This document shows, piece by piece, positions 35,393 through 44,297 of a stretch of DNA of 53,033 bases. The translations under genes and the position numbers were made by a program. The notes under the pieces are model-generated. The model did not search any database and had not been told where the DNA came from. It saw only the letters and a list, made by a program, of their open reading frames with translations. Source of the stretch: Alphaproteobacteria bacterium (GTDB taxonomy: Bacteria; Pseudomonadota; Alphaproteobacteria; RF32; CAG-239); assembly GCA_017465945.1 (NCBI GenBank), contig JAFTVD010000006.1, positions 1 to 53,033 on the forward strand, in the 5' to 3' direction. Numbering within the stretch: position 1 is the stretch's first letter; every line of letters begins with the position of its first letter.

Positions 35393-36013
35393 CTAGTGTA
35401 AAAACTGTTCTATTTCCTCAACATTTTGAGAGTTTTCCACATAAAATATTTTGGGATGAGAAAATAGTTTTTTTGTTTTTTCTAGTGCAGGTAAAAAGTT
35501 TATACATATTATAGATGGAGTGTTTTTTTGAAGGTAAAGAGAGGCAGATTTTATGTTGTGTACTTCAAATAATAAATAGCCTTTTTGTTCTATTGATTTT
35601 GTAAAATCTTGGCGTTCGTATGGTTTTAAGTTGATGTATAAAATGTGATGATTTTTATTGCCTATTTTATAGCTTTCAAGAATTTCTATGAGTTTTGTTT
35701 TAGCCTCGATATGGGTTAAGTAATGGCTTATTGTTGGATGATATATTAAAGCTTTTGGAGATTCTGATACAATGATTATTGGTGTGTTTGAATGTTCAAA
35801 TTGACGTTCTATTGATGATATAAGTGTACAGGGGGTATTTTTATCAAAGTCAAACAATAAAATATCTGGAGTTATTTCTTTGTTATACAAACTAAATTTA
35901 TGGATATTATCTGTATCAAAGATGAAGTATCCTTGGTTTTCTAAATTTTGGTGATATAGTTCTTTGTTTTTAGAGTTGTTGTTATATAAAAAAATATTAC
36001 CTAATGTTCTCAT
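35393..36013 (-). CDS. Tandem receiver-like protein, likely non-phosphorylated
   Basis: A 206-residue protein that looks like two copies of a CheY-like alpha/beta domain. The first (1-100) has IFLYNNNSKNKELYHQNL, ITPDILLFDFD and TPIIIVSES; the second (about 120-206) has ILYINLKPYERQDFTKSI and TPSIICINF. The second copy has Asn in place of the phospho-acceptor Asp and no clear Asp acidic pocket. No HTH or kinase is adjacent. Annotation is by fold resemblance only; it could be another alpha/beta protein. Minus strand, between the DedA and folD genes. Confidence 0.6.
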   Translation of the reverse strand: MRTLGNIFLYNNNSKNKELYHQNLENQGYFIFDTDNIHKFSLYNKEITPDILLFDFDKNTPCTLISSIERQFEHSNTPIIIVSESPKALIYHPTISHYLTHIEAKTKLIEILESYKIGNKNHHILYINLKPYERQDFTKSIEQKGYLLFEVHNIKSASLYLQKNTPSIICINFLPALEKTKKLFSHPKIFYVENSQNVEEIEQFLH

Positions 36014-36076
36014 GTATCCTCTCTTTTTTGTGTGTTTTTAATGTATAGTTTTAATATAGTAGAGGATATTTGGTTT

Positions 36077-36919
36077 TTAAGAGTTGTTTTGGTTTAAAAA
36101 TGCATCATAGGTGTTTTCTAATAACATTGCGATAGTCATCGGGCCAACACCTCCTGGTACTGGGGTGATATAAGAACATATATCTAGTGCATCAGAAAAT
36201 TTGACATCACCTTTTAGGCCATCCTTGGTTCTATTTATTCCAACATCAATAATTATTGCATTTTCTTTGATAAATTCTTTAGTGATAAATTCAGCCCTTC
36301 CAATAGCTGCAATTAGTATGTCGGCATTTTTACAGATAGATGCTAGATTTTTAGTTTTAGAATGAGTTACAGTAACTGTGCAATTTTCGTTAATTAATAG
36401 ATGAGCGATAGGTAATCCTACAATTTGTGAACGGCCAACAACAACGGCATTAAGCCCTGTTAGGTCTTTTTTTATTGTGTGGAGAAGTTTGATAATACCT
36501 TTTGGGGTGCAAGGAGTGAATGCTTTTTGTTTTTTTATCATAAGTCCTGTATTTAGAGGGTGAAAACCATCAACATCTTTTAATGGTGAAATAGTGTTTA
36601 AGATTTCATCTGTGTTTAGATGTGCAGGGAGAGGAAGTTGAACTAAAATACCGTTTACATCATTTGATGTGTTTAATTTTTCTATAAGGTTTAGTAGTTC
36701 TTCTTTAGAGGTTTGTTCTGGAAGTTTGTATGTTGATGTTGATATTCCAACTTCTAAGCAAGATTTTTCTTTGTTTTTAACGTAAACATCACTTGCAGGA
36801 TTATTTCCTACCATAATAACAGCAAGATTTGGTTTCTTATCTAGGCAGGAGATTTTTTGTTTTAGTTCATTTTTTATTGAAACAGCGAGTTCTTTTCCGT
36901 TTAAAACTTTGTTACTCAT
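36077..36919 (-). CDS. folD: Bifunctional methylenetetrahydrofolate dehydrogenase/cyclohydrolase
   Basis: FolD interconverts 5,10-methylene-, methenyl- and 10-formyl-tetrahydrofolate with NADP. Seen: YVKNKEKSCLEVGI with the catalytic Lys, GILVQLPLPAHLNTDEIL, DVDGFHPLNTG, the NADP-site VVVGRSQIVGLPIAHLL and PGGVGPMTIAMLLENT. 280 residues. TTTGGAGA lies upstream of ATG 36919; a start 33 bases earlier is less likely. It overlaps the DUF167 gene by 8 bases; yggT-DUF167-folD is a conserved alphaproteobacterial operon. Confidence 0.96.
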   Translation of the reverse strand: MSNKVLNGKELAVSIKNELKQKISCLDKKPNLAVIMVGNNPASDVYVKNKEKSCLEVGISTSTYKLPEQTSKEELLNLIEKLNTSNDVNGILVQLPLPAHLNTDEILNTISPLKDVDGFHPLNTGLMIKKQKAFTPCTPKGIIKLLHTIKKDLTGLNAVVVGRSQIVGLPIAHLLINENCTVTVTHSKTKNLASICKNADILIAAIGRAEFITKEFIKENAIIIDVGINRTKDGLKGDVKFSDALDICSYITPVPGGVGPMTIAMLLENTYDAFLNQNNS

Positions 36920-37229
36920 TCTTTTTCTCCAAACTATTAAGTTTATCTTCAATATCTAAAGAGTGCGTTGTTTCTAATAATACTTTTTTATAACGATCTG
37001 TTTGACCATATATTACGCTAAAACTTGATTTGCTTATCTTCAAGGTTTTACTTAAAAGTTTTATTAATTCTATGTTTGCTTTGCCTTTTTCAGGTTGGGC
37101 ATTTAGGCTTGCTTTTAGGAAGTCTTGATTGCTTGCATCTGTAAATATTTCACCTAAAGCAGAAACACAAGAATTCGGAGTTACCCGAATTCTTAAAATG
37201 TATCCTAAATTTGTTTTTTCGTAAAACAT
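36912..37229 (-). CDS. DUF167 (YggU) family protein
   Basis: A 105-residue protein of the YggU/DUF167 family: LRIRVTPNSCVSALGEI, LKASLNAQPEKGKANIELI and SVIYGQTDRYKKVLLE. The family is widespread and of unknown function, with an RNA-binding-like fold. It abuts yggT upstream and overlaps folD downstream, so all three are one transcript. Confidence 0.9.
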   Translation of the reverse strand: MFYEKTNLGYILRIRVTPNSCVSALGEIFTDASNQDFLKASLNAQPEKGKANIELIKLLSKTLKISKSSFSVIYGQTDRYKKVLLETTHSLDIEDKLNSLEKKNE

Positions 37230-37541
37230 TTATCCTGCAACTGGAGCTAATTCAATACATGCTTTTTCAATTAAATGTAAAACAAAAGCTAAAATTAAAA
37301 TTAGTGCATATGGAGAAATATCAAAACCTGAAATTGGTTTAATGTGTTCACGAAGCTTTTCATATACTGGTTCTGTAACTTTGTGTAAGAAGTTTAGTAG
37401 CTTTTTGAAAGCATCACCACCTTGTCCGATGATGTTAAAATGCATACCCCAGTATAAAACAATATTCACAACAGCAAGAATGAGATAAAACTCTAATCCG
37501 ATACCAAGTAACCATAAAATACTTTCAAGTAATATACTCAT
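37230..37541 (-). CDS. yggT: YggT family membrane protein
   Basis: A 103-residue inner-membrane protein with two hydrophobic helices (about 8-33 and 75-95) and the YggT signature WGMHFNI followed by LHKVTEPVYEKLREHIKP and SPYALILILAFVL. YggT relatives are linked to division or osmotic fitness in other bacteria; function here is unproven. First gene of the yggT-DUF167-folD operon; its stop abuts the next start. Confidence 0.9.
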   Translation of the reverse strand: MSILLESILWLLGIGLEFYLILAVVNIVLYWGMHFNIIGQGGDAFKKLLNFLHKVTEPVYEKLREHIKPISGFDISPYALILILAFVLHLIEKACIELAPVAG

Positions 37542-37681
37542 TTATGTAATCTCCCTTAAAAAATTGCTTAAATATTTGTATTTGATATTATTGGCAGAAG
37601 TTTTAATTTCAAGTTAAAATGTGTAGTTTTACTTTATTTTCTTATTAAGGGATAAAAATTATTTTGTTTTGAAGATTTTGT

Positions 37682-37709
37682 TTGAAAAAAATAAACTTTA
37701 TGATATAAT
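37682..37709 (+). promoter_or_regulatory. Promoter of the miaB operon
   Basis: TTGAAA (37682-37687), 16-base spacer, TATAAT (37704-37709), 46 bases before the miaB start. Confidence 0.7.
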
Positions 37710-37755
37710 GATGTGCAATTAGATAAATGATTTTAGGGATAAAGAAATTAAAAAT

Positions 37756-39087
37756 ATGGATAAGAAATTTTTTATTAAAACATTTGGTTGTCAGATGAAT
37801 GTGTATGATAGTCATCGTATGGCTAAAATGTTGGAAGAAATGGGGTTAAAGGAAACAACATTACAAGAAGAAGCAGATGTTGTTGTTTTTAATACTTGTC
37901 ATATTAGAGAGAAGGCTGCAGAAAAGGTTTTTTCAGATTTAGGTAGAGCATATCTTATTAAGCAAGAAAGACAAGAGCAAGGTAAAGATACGATTATTGG
38001 TGTTACAGGTTGTGTAGTTCAAGCTGAAGATACTCAAATTATGAAGAGAGCACCATATGTTGATTTTGCATTGGGACCTTTGAGATATTTTAGAATAAAA
38101 GAAGTTGTTGAGAGTATTTTTCAACAAAGAGAAACAAAACTTTTGGATACTGAATTTAGTGCAGTTTCTAAATTTGATTATTTGCCTGAAAATAAGGCAA
38201 AAGGTGGTTGCTCATTTTTAGCTATTCAAGAAGGGTGCAATAATTTTTGTACGTATTGTGTGGTGCCATATACTAGAGGTGTTGAAGTTTCAAGACCTAT
38301 TGAAGAAGTGCTAAATGAAGCAAGAAGACTTGTTGAAACAGGTAGTGTTGAGCTTAATTTGTTAGGGCAAAATGTTAACTCTTATCATGGTGAAGATAAA
38401 AATGGTGTAGAGCGTAATTTGGCTTATCTATTAAATAAAATTGCTGAAATTGATGGATTGGAAAGAATTAGATATACGACATCTTATCCTGCAGATGTTA
38501 ATGATGATTTGATAGATTGTCATAAAAATCTTAAAAAATTGATGCCATATTTGCATTTACCTATTCAATCTGGTTCTGATAGTATCTTAAAGAAGATGAA
38601 TAGGCGACATACAAAAGATGAATATTTAAGAGTGGTTGAAAAATTAAAAGAAGCGAATCCACTAATTGGTATGTCATCTGATTTTATTGTAGGTTTTCCT
38701 GGCGAATCGGATAAAGATTTTCAGGATACATTAGATGTTGTAAATAGAGTTAAATATATTCAAGCTTTTTCTTTTAAGTATAGCAGAAGACCTGGAACAC
38801 CAGCTAGTGTTATGGATAATCAGGTTGAGGAAAAAGTAAAAAAAGAAAGATTGCAGATTTTACAAGACTTGTTATTTGACTATCAATTAAAATTTAATCA
38901 AGAAAGCGTTGGTAAAATTATGCCAGTGTTATTTGAAGGTGATGGTCGTCATAAAGGACAATTAACAGGTCGTACACCTTATATGCAAAATCTATATGCA
39001 AAAGCAGACAATAGTTTACTTAATAAAATTGTTTCAGTTAAGGTAACTGGAGCTTCAACAAACTCATTAAAGGGGGAGGTACTTTGA
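37756..39087 (+). CDS. miaB: tRNA-2-methylthio-N6-dimethylallyladenosine synthase
   Basis: A radical SAM methylthiotransferase acting on i6A37 of tRNAs. N-terminal UPF0004 domain: FIKTFGCQMNVYDSHRMA and FNTCHIREKAAEKVF, whose cysteines hold the auxiliary [4Fe-4S]; radical SAM motif EGCNNFCTYCVVPYTRG; then HLPIQSGSDSILKKMNRRHT and SSDFIVGFPGE; a C-terminal TRAM domain (GRTPYMQNLYAK). 443 residues, complete. First gene of a miaB-phoH-ybeY-lnt run; phoH starts 2 bases after its stop. Confidence 0.97.
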   Translation: MDKKFFIKTFGCQMNVYDSHRMAKMLEEMGLKETTLQEEADVVVFNTCHIREKAAEKVFSDLGRAYLIKQERQEQGKDTIIGVTGCVVQAEDTQIMKRAPYVDFALGPLRYFRIKEVVESIFQQRETKLLDTEFSAVSKFDYLPENKAKGGCSFLAIQEGCNNFCTYCVVPYTRGVEVSRPIEEVLNEARRLVETGSVELNLLGQNVNSYHGEDKNGVERNLAYLLNKIAEIDGLERIRYTTSYPADVNDDLIDCHKNLKKLMPYLHLPIQSGSDSILKKMNRRHTKDEYLRVVEKLKEANPLIGMSSDFIVGFPGESDKDFQDTLDVVNRVKYIQAFSFKYSRRPGTPASVMDNQVEEKVKKERLQILQDLLFDYQLKFNQESVGKIMPVLFEGDGRHKGQLTGRTPYMQNLYAKADNSLLNKIVSVKVTGASTNSLKGEVL

Positions 39088-39088
39088 T

Positions 39089-40054
39089 ATGGCAGAACTT
39101 AGTTTTGAATTATTTAATAACCAATTAGTAAAAGTTTTAGTTGGTGTTAATGATGAAAATATTAGATTAATTGAGCGTATGCTTAATGTTGAAATATTGA
39201 GTTTTGGTAATCAGATTACTATTAAAGGTTCGGCAACAGATGCTGAAAATGCTAAAACAGCAATAGATATTTTGTATGAAAAGGCATCTAAAGGACATGT
39301 TGTTGGAGAACAAGAGGTAAAAGCTGCGGTTAGAATTTGTGGCGGTATGGGAAGCGTTGAAGAAAAACAATCATTAAGTGAGATTGTTTTAAAAACTAAA
39401 AAGCGTTATATTTATCCAAGATCAGCAACTCAAGCTCAATATATTACAGAGATGATGAAAAATGAGTTGGTGTTTGGCTTAGGACCTGCTGGTACTGGTA
39501 AAACATATTTGGCGGTGGCTTTGGCTGTTTCTATGATGTTAGAAGGGGCTGTTGATAAGATTATTTTATCAAGACCTGCGGTTGAAGCTGGTGAAAATTT
39601 AGGTTTCTTACCTGGTGATTTAAAAGAGAAAGTTGACCCATATTTGAGGCCTTTATATGATGCTTTATATGAAATGTTGCCTGCTGAACAAGTAGATAAA
39701 AAATTGTCATTAGGAGAAATAGAGATTGCTCCTCTTGCCTTTATGCGTGGTAGAACATTATCTAATTCGTTTGTAATTTTGGATGAGGCTCAAAATACAA
39801 CACCAATGCAAATGAAAATGTTTTTAACTCGTTTGGGTGAAAATTCTCGAATGGTTATTAATGGAGACTTAAGCCAAGTAGACTTGCCAAGAGGCACAAT
39901 TTCTGGGTTAAGGGATGCTTTGGATACGCTAAAAGGTATTAAAAATATTGGTTCAGTTACATTTTCTGCAAATGATGTTGTTCGTCATGGTTTGGTTGCT
40001 AAAATTGTAAAAGCGTATGAAGAAAAATCAAAAAGGGCTCAAGATGAAAAATAA
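39089..40054 (+). CDS. phoH: PhoH-like ATPase (YbeZ)
   Basis: A 321-residue P-loop ATPase of the PhoH/YbeZ family, RNA-associated and partner of YbeY. N-terminal KH-like region (about 1-90), Walker A GPAGTGKTYLAVALA, SRPAVEAGENLGFLPGDLKEK, Walker B NSFVILDEAQNTTPMQMKMF and NGDLSQVDLPRG. It sits between miaB and ybeY as in most proteobacteria and overlaps ybeY by 11 bases. Probable role: RNA handling in ribosome maturation. Confidence 0.95.
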   Translation: MAELSFELFNNQLVKVLVGVNDENIRLIERMLNVEILSFGNQITIKGSATDAENAKTAIDILYEKASKGHVVGEQEVKAAVRICGGMGSVEEKQSLSEIVLKTKKRYIYPRSATQAQYITEMMKNELVFGLGPAGTGKTYLAVALAVSMMLEGAVDKIILSRPAVEAGENLGFLPGDLKEKVDPYLRPLYDALYEMLPAEQVDKKLSLGEIEIAPLAFMRGRTLSNSFVILDEAQNTTPMQMKMFLTRLGENSRMVINGDLSQVDLPRGTISGLRDALDTLKGIKNIGSVTFSANDVVRHGLVAKIVKAYEEKSKRAQDEK

Positions 40055-40574
40055 AGTAATTTTAGACGTTATTGTTGATGATGATAAATGGGTAGAATTT
40101 GTTGATTTTGATGCAATTAAAGTTGCTCAAGAATTGAAAGATTTAACATTTGATTATGTGGCCGAAGGTGGAGAGCATGAGCTTTTGAGTAAAGCAAAAG
40201 AATTAAATGTTAATGTTTGTTTGAGTAATGATGAAGAAGTGCATCGTCTAAATAAAGAATTTAGGGGAATGGATAAACCTACCAATGTTTTATCGTTTGC
40301 AAATATTGATGATGATGAATTTTGGAATAACATTGAAGATGAAGGTGAGCATGAATTAGGGGATATAATTCTTTCTTTTGAAACATTATATCAGGAAGCA
40401 AATGAAAAAAATATTAGTGTTTATGCTCATTATTGTCATTTGTTAGTTCATGGATTTTTGCATCTTTTAGGGTTTGATCATATTGAAAATGATGAAGCTG
40501 AGATTATGGAAGATTTAGAGGTTGAAATTCTTTCGCAATTTTCTATAGATAATCCATATAAAGAAGGCGAATAA
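40044..40574 (+). CDS. ybeY: Endoribonuclease YbeY
   Basis: A 176-residue zinc RNase for rRNA 3' maturation and quality control. The metal motif is HLLVHGFLHLLGFDHIEND, three His in the HGxLHLxGxDH pattern; also NKEFRGMDKPTNVLSF and GDIILSFET upstream of it. I start at ATG 40044, inside the phoH end, with AAGGGC upstream; an earlier in-frame start would overlap phoH more. The stop shares a base with the lnt start. Confidence 0.95.
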   Translation: MKNKVILDVIVDDDKWVEFVDFDAIKVAQELKDLTFDYVAEGGEHELLSKAKELNVNVCLSNDEEVHRLNKEFRGMDKPTNVLSFANIDDDEFWNNIEDEGEHELGDIILSFETLYQEANEKNISVYAHYCHLLVHGFLHLLGFDHIENDEAEIMEDLEVEILSQFSIDNPYKEGE

Positions 40575-42109
40575 TGTTTACATCATTGAAAGAACGTTTA
40601 AGAGGGCAAATACGTTTTTTATTACTTTTGTGTGCAGGAGGAGTAGCTGGACTTATTTTTCCTCCGTTTAATGGGGCTGTTTTAGGCTATGTTGCTATAA
40701 TTTTATTTTTAGCATATTTATATAGTTTTGAAAAAGTTGATAAAAAAGTATTTTGGCGGGCTTATATTTTTTCATTTTCTTTTTTTATTGTTGCGTTTTC
40801 TTGGATTTGTAATGCTCTTTTAATAGATGGCGATAAGTTTATAAATTTTATTCCTGTTGTTATATTAGCAATTGGGGGATTTTTTGGCTTATTTTTAGCA
40901 ATACCAGCTTATTTAATTAAGTGGGGAAAAAATTGCTATGCAAAAGCGTTGATTTTTTGTGTTGGAGTTGTTTTTTTTGAGTGGATTAGGAGTTTTATTT
41001 TTACAGGATTTCCTTGGAATTTATTTGGGAGTGCTTTGAGTTTTAATAATGGATTGTTGCAAGGTGCAAGTATTATTGGAACATATGGATTGTCTTTTGT
41101 TTTTTTGCTTTTGTTAAGTGGAATTAGTATATTGGTTTTAGGTATTGTTAGATGTAAATTTTATGGTAAGGCAATATACTTTATTTTATTTCCTGTTTTG
41201 TTTTTAGTTGGGGCAAGTCTTTTATATGAAAAACAAGAAATAGGTGATATAAAAGTTCGTTTAGTACAACCATCTATTCCACAAACATTTAAATGGGATG
41301 AAAAATCTATTTATCATAATTTTAGAGAGTATATTGATTTAAGTAAATCTCAAAATCTTGATGGAGTTGATATTGTTGTTTGGGGTGAGACGGCAACACC
41401 TTATTTTTTGGATAGAGATGAAAGACACTTAAAAGAGGTAACAGAAGCTATAGCAGAAGATGGCTTTTTGATTACAGGATTAATGAGGGCAAGTTTTGAT
41501 GGTGGTGAATATCAGGTTTATAACTCTATGTTTGTGATAGATGATAATGGTGTAATCAAAGATTATTATGATAAATCACACCTTGTTCCGTTTGGTGAGT
41601 TTTTGCCGTTTAGGAAATATTTGCCAGATTTTATGAAACCAATTGCTAAAGTTGTTGGAAATATTAAAAGAGGTGAAAAATATAAAAATATCAGAGTTAA
41701 AAATTTGCCACTAATGGGTGGGGCTATTTGTTATGAAAGTATTTTTCCTAAAGAGGTGTTGAACAAAAATGAAAAACCCGAAATTTTGATGGTGTTAGCT
41801 AATGATGGTTGGTACGGTGTAAGTGCAGGACCTTATCAGCATTTGGTGGCAAGTCAATTAAGGGCGATAGAAGAGGGGATTACGGTTGTTCGAAGTGCTA
41901 ATACGGGAATTAGTGCTGTTATTTACCCAAATGGAGAGATTGTTGGTAATATTGGTCTTAATGAAAAAGGGATTAGTGACGTAAATTTACCTAAGATTTT
42001 AGAATATGATACAATTTATGGAATGTATGGAAATAGTATTGTATTTTTGATAATGTTATTAGCTATTTTAATAGTGTTTTGGGTAAATAAGAAAAGCAGT
42101 AAGAGCTAA
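40574..42109 (+). CDS. lnt: Apolipoprotein N-acyltransferase
   Basis: An inner-membrane enzyme that adds the third acyl chain to lipoproteins. About six membrane helices fill residues 15-215, including the EWIRSFIFTGFPWNLFG loop; the nitrilase-like periplasmic domain has the triad Glu (VVWGETATPYF), Lys (YDKSHLVPFGEFLPF) and Cys (GGAICYESIFP). 511 residues, full length. Its presence indicates triacylated lipoproteins. Last of the miaB-phoH-ybeY-lnt series. Confidence 0.96.
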   Translation: MFTSLKERLRGQIRFLLLLCAGGVAGLIFPPFNGAVLGYVAIILFLAYLYSFEKVDKKVFWRAYIFSFSFFIVAFSWICNALLIDGDKFINFIPVVILAIGGFFGLFLAIPAYLIKWGKNCYAKALIFCVGVVFFEWIRSFIFTGFPWNLFGSALSFNNGLLQGASIIGTYGLSFVFLLLLSGISILVLGIVRCKFYGKAIYFILFPVLFLVGASLLYEKQEIGDIKVRLVQPSIPQTFKWDEKSIYHNFREYIDLSKSQNLDGVDIVVWGETATPYFLDRDERHLKEVTEAIAEDGFLITGLMRASFDGGEYQVYNSMFVIDDNGVIKDYYDKSHLVPFGEFLPFRKYLPDFMKPIAKVVGNIKRGEKYKNIRVKNLPLMGGAICYESIFPKEVLNKNEKPEILMVLANDGWYGVSAGPYQHLVASQLRAIEEGITVVRSANTGISAVIYPNGEIVGNIGLNEKGISDVNLPKILEYDTIYGMYGNSIVFLIMLLAILIVFWVNKKSSKS

Positions 42110-42149
42110 ATTTATAATCGTAATAGTTGTATTATTCTAAAAATAATTG

Positions 42150-42178
42150 TTGCATTTTAGATAAATGTGAGATATAAA
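42150..42178 (+). promoter_or_regulatory. Promoter of the XRE regulator
   Basis: TTGCAT (42150-42155), 17-base spacer, TATAAA (42173-42178), 72 bases before the start codon. Confidence 0.7.
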
Positions 42179-42250
42179 ATTTGTGATAGTTTAGCAACTT
42201 AATTGTTTGGTTGTTGGATTAAAAGTAACTTTTATATTAGGAGATTTACT

Positions 42251-42748
42251 ATGCCACGCGGACGTAAAAAAATGAATTCAGAAATACAAAGCGATGATAT
42301 GGTTATAGAAAGTGGTCTAGGACCTGTTGACGCGTATGTTGGTAGTAGAATTTGTGCAAGAAGAAGATTATTGCAACTTAGTCAAAAACAAATGGCTGAA
42401 AGATTAGGTGTTACTTTTCAGCAAGTTCAAAAGTATGAAAAAGGTGTTAATAGAATTGGTGCAGGTCGCCTTTATTCAATAGCAAAAATACTAGGTGTTA
42501 GTATTAGTTATTTCTTTGAAGAAGTTGAGGTAGACGCCTTTTTACAATATCCAGAATATAGTAGAAATAATAGTTATGGGTTCTTTATGGAAGATGATAC
42601 TGATTTAGAGTATGATCCAATGAGAGGAAGTGAAGCAACAATGCTTGTTAGGGCATATTATCGTTTGCCGCCAAAATCAAGAAAAGGTTTGTTGCAGATG
42701 CTTAATGGTTTAAGAAATACAAAAGAAGATTTAGATGATGAAATTTAG
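42251..42748 (+). CDS. XRE family helix-turn-helix regulator
   Basis: A 165-residue transcription regulator. Residues about 30-95 form the HTH_3 domain: RICARRRLLQLSQKQMAERL, GVTFQQVQKYEKGVNRIGAG and LYSIAKILGVSISYFFEE. The C-terminal third is acidic. It is the type found between lnt and metK/trmB in alphaproteobacteria; metK itself is missing here, so trmB follows directly with a 14-base overlap. AGGAGA precedes ATG 42251, which decides the start. Targets are unknown; autoregulation is possible. Confidence 0.92.
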   Translation: MPRGRKKMNSEIQSDDMVIESGLGPVDAYVGSRICARRRLLQLSQKQMAERLGVTFQQVQKYEKGVNRIGAGRLYSIAKILGVSISYFFEEVEVDAFLQYPEYSRNNSYGFFMEDDTDLEYDPMRGSEATMLVRAYYRLPPKSRKGLLQMLNGLRNTKEDLDDEI

Positions 42749-43478
42749 TGATATGTCTTTTTTGAGTGAACCTAAATTTTTTGGCCGAAGAAAAGGACGA
42801 GTTGTTCGTAAAGCTAAAAGTTTTTTGTTAGAAAATATGTTGCCTCAGCTTAGAATTTTGGAAGCAGAAGATTTTAATAGAGAACAAATGTTTGGCGGTT
42901 TAAAAAAAGAGATTTGCCTAGAAATAGGTTTTGGTGATGGGCAACATATTTATGGACAAGCTAAAAACAATCCTGATGTTGGTTATGTTGGGGTTGAAGT
43001 TTTTCAAAATGGTGTTGCAAATTTATTGTCTTTAATTAGCAAAATTAGAGAAGGTGATAATTTACCAGAAAAAATAGATGCTCTTGGTTATGATGTAAAT
43101 AATATCAGAATTTATGATGATGATGTTAGAAAACTTTTTGATAAAATTCCTGATGGTTTTTTTGATAAGATTTATTTACTGTTTCCAGACCCATGGCCTA
43201 AGAAAAAGCATGCTAGTCGTCGATTTGTTAATCCAGAAAATCTTAAACATTTAGCAAGGATATTAAAAAAAGGTGGTTTATTTAGGGTGGCGACAGATCA
43301 TCCTATTTATAAGCGCCATGTTTTAAGAACTATGCACGAGTGTAAGGATTTTGTTTGGAATGCAAAATGCGGTAATGACTGGAAATGCGCCCCTAAAGAC
43401 TGGGTGAAAACTAAATACCAAGAAAAAGCTATACGAGAAGGGCGTCGTCCTATTTGGTTTAATTATATAAAAGAATGA
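42735..43478 (+). CDS. trmB: tRNA (guanine-N7)-methyltransferase
   Basis: Methylates G46 in the tRNA variable loop. 247 residues with the SAM site ICLEIGFGDGQHIYGQ, YVGVEVFQNGVANL, the catalytic and recognition block LLFPDPWPKKKHASRRFVNP, RVATDHPIYKRH and a C-terminal TKYQEKAIREGR. Two adjacent ATGs (42735, 42738) begin within the XRE gene. An attenuating terminator follows at 43511. Confidence 0.94.
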   Translation: MMKFSDMSFLSEPKFFGRRKGRVVRKAKSFLLENMLPQLRILEAEDFNREQMFGGLKKEICLEIGFGDGQHIYGQAKNNPDVGYVGVEVFQNGVANLLSLISKIREGDNLPEKIDALGYDVNNIRIYDDDVRKLFDKIPDGFFDKIYLLFPDPWPKKKHASRRFVNPENLKHLARILKKGGLFRVATDHPIYKRHVLRTMHECKDFVWNAKCGNDWKCAPKDWVKTKYQEKAIREGRRPIWFNYIKE

Positions 43479-43510
43479 GTCTAATACTTAAGTATAGGGG
43501 TATTATAATA

Positions 43511-43557
43511 AGAAGGAAAAGAAAATGTTTACACGCAAAATTTTCCTTCTTTTTTTA
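43511..43557 (+). terminator. Terminator after trmB
   Basis: AGAAGGAAAA (43511-43520) pairs with TTTTCCTTCT (43541-43550), followed by a T run. It overlaps the last codons of the minus-strand acyltransferase gene. Confidence 0.75.
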
Positions 43558-44101
43558 ATTGTTCAAAGTGTTTAATGTCTCTTGTTTTGAATACTTTTGC
43601 AGGGTTTCCGCCAGCAATAGAATAAGGTGGTATTTCACCATGAACAACAGCTCCGCCTTGGATAATAGCACCTTCTCCTATTTTTGTTCCTGGGAGTATT
43701 GTAACACGTGAACCTATCCAAACATAACTTTCAATAATTACATCTTTTTTTATTACATCAGGTCCGTAAGGGATGTGAGAGCTTTCATAATTATGATTTT
43801 GTGTTAATACAAGAATATCTTCGCCTCCTGATATATAATCTCCAGTAATAAATTTACCTGCACCTATTACTTTAATTCCATTAAATGAATTATAATCACC
43901 AAGGTATGTTGCACCATTGAATTTTGTAAAACCACCTATTCGTAATTTTTTACCACATTTTTTTGTTTTAATTTTTGCACTAATTATATAAATATTAAAA
44001 TATGGGCTACATAGAAAAACATATTCTAATGCGTTTCTTAAAAGTCTTCTCTGTTTAGGAAATGGAACCCATAAACTAAAAAGTCTCGCTAAAATTTTCA
44101 T
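43529..44101 (-). CDS. Hexapeptide-repeat (LbH) O-acyltransferase
   Basis: A 190-residue left-handed beta-helix acyltransferase. The hexapeptide part (about 55-170) has FNGATYLGDYNSF, a catalytic-type TQNHNYESSHIPYG with His, WIGSRVTILPGTKIGEGAII and the terminal YSIAGGNPAKVFKTR. These add acetyl or other acyl groups to sugars of surface polysaccharides. Sugar specificity is not readable. The N-terminal 45 residues are hydrophobic and basic. It stands alone on the minus strand between trmB and secY. Confidence 0.85.
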   Translation of the reverse strand: MKILARLFSLWVPFPKQRRLLRNALEYVFLCSPYFNIYIISAKIKTKKCGKKLRIGGFTKFNGATYLGDYNSFNGIKVIGAGKFITGDYISGGEDILVLTQNHNYESSHIPYGPDVIKKDVIIESYVWIGSRVTILPGTKIGEGAIIQGGAVVHGEIPPYSIAGGNPAKVFKTRDIKHFEQLKKEGKFCV

Positions 44102-44246
44102 TTTGAATCTCTTAAAAATTAATTTGAACAGAGTATATTTTTTATTTTTATTGCTGTCAATTTAATATTTATTTTTAAAAGGTGGTGGAAAAGTATTACT
44201 TTTTAAAGGTAAAATTAAATTTTATGTATTAAAGTGGGCGAAACTT

Positions 44247-44262
44247 GGGAATTTTTGTTCCC
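44247..44262 (+). promoter_or_regulatory. Small hairpin in the secY leader
   Basis: GGGAA (44247-44251) and TTCCC (44258-44262) form a 5-bp stem 36 bases before the secY start. Role unknown; it may be chance. Confidence 0.3.
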
Positions 44263-44297
44263 TTGATTTGGTATGTAATAATTTTAAGGAAATAAAA

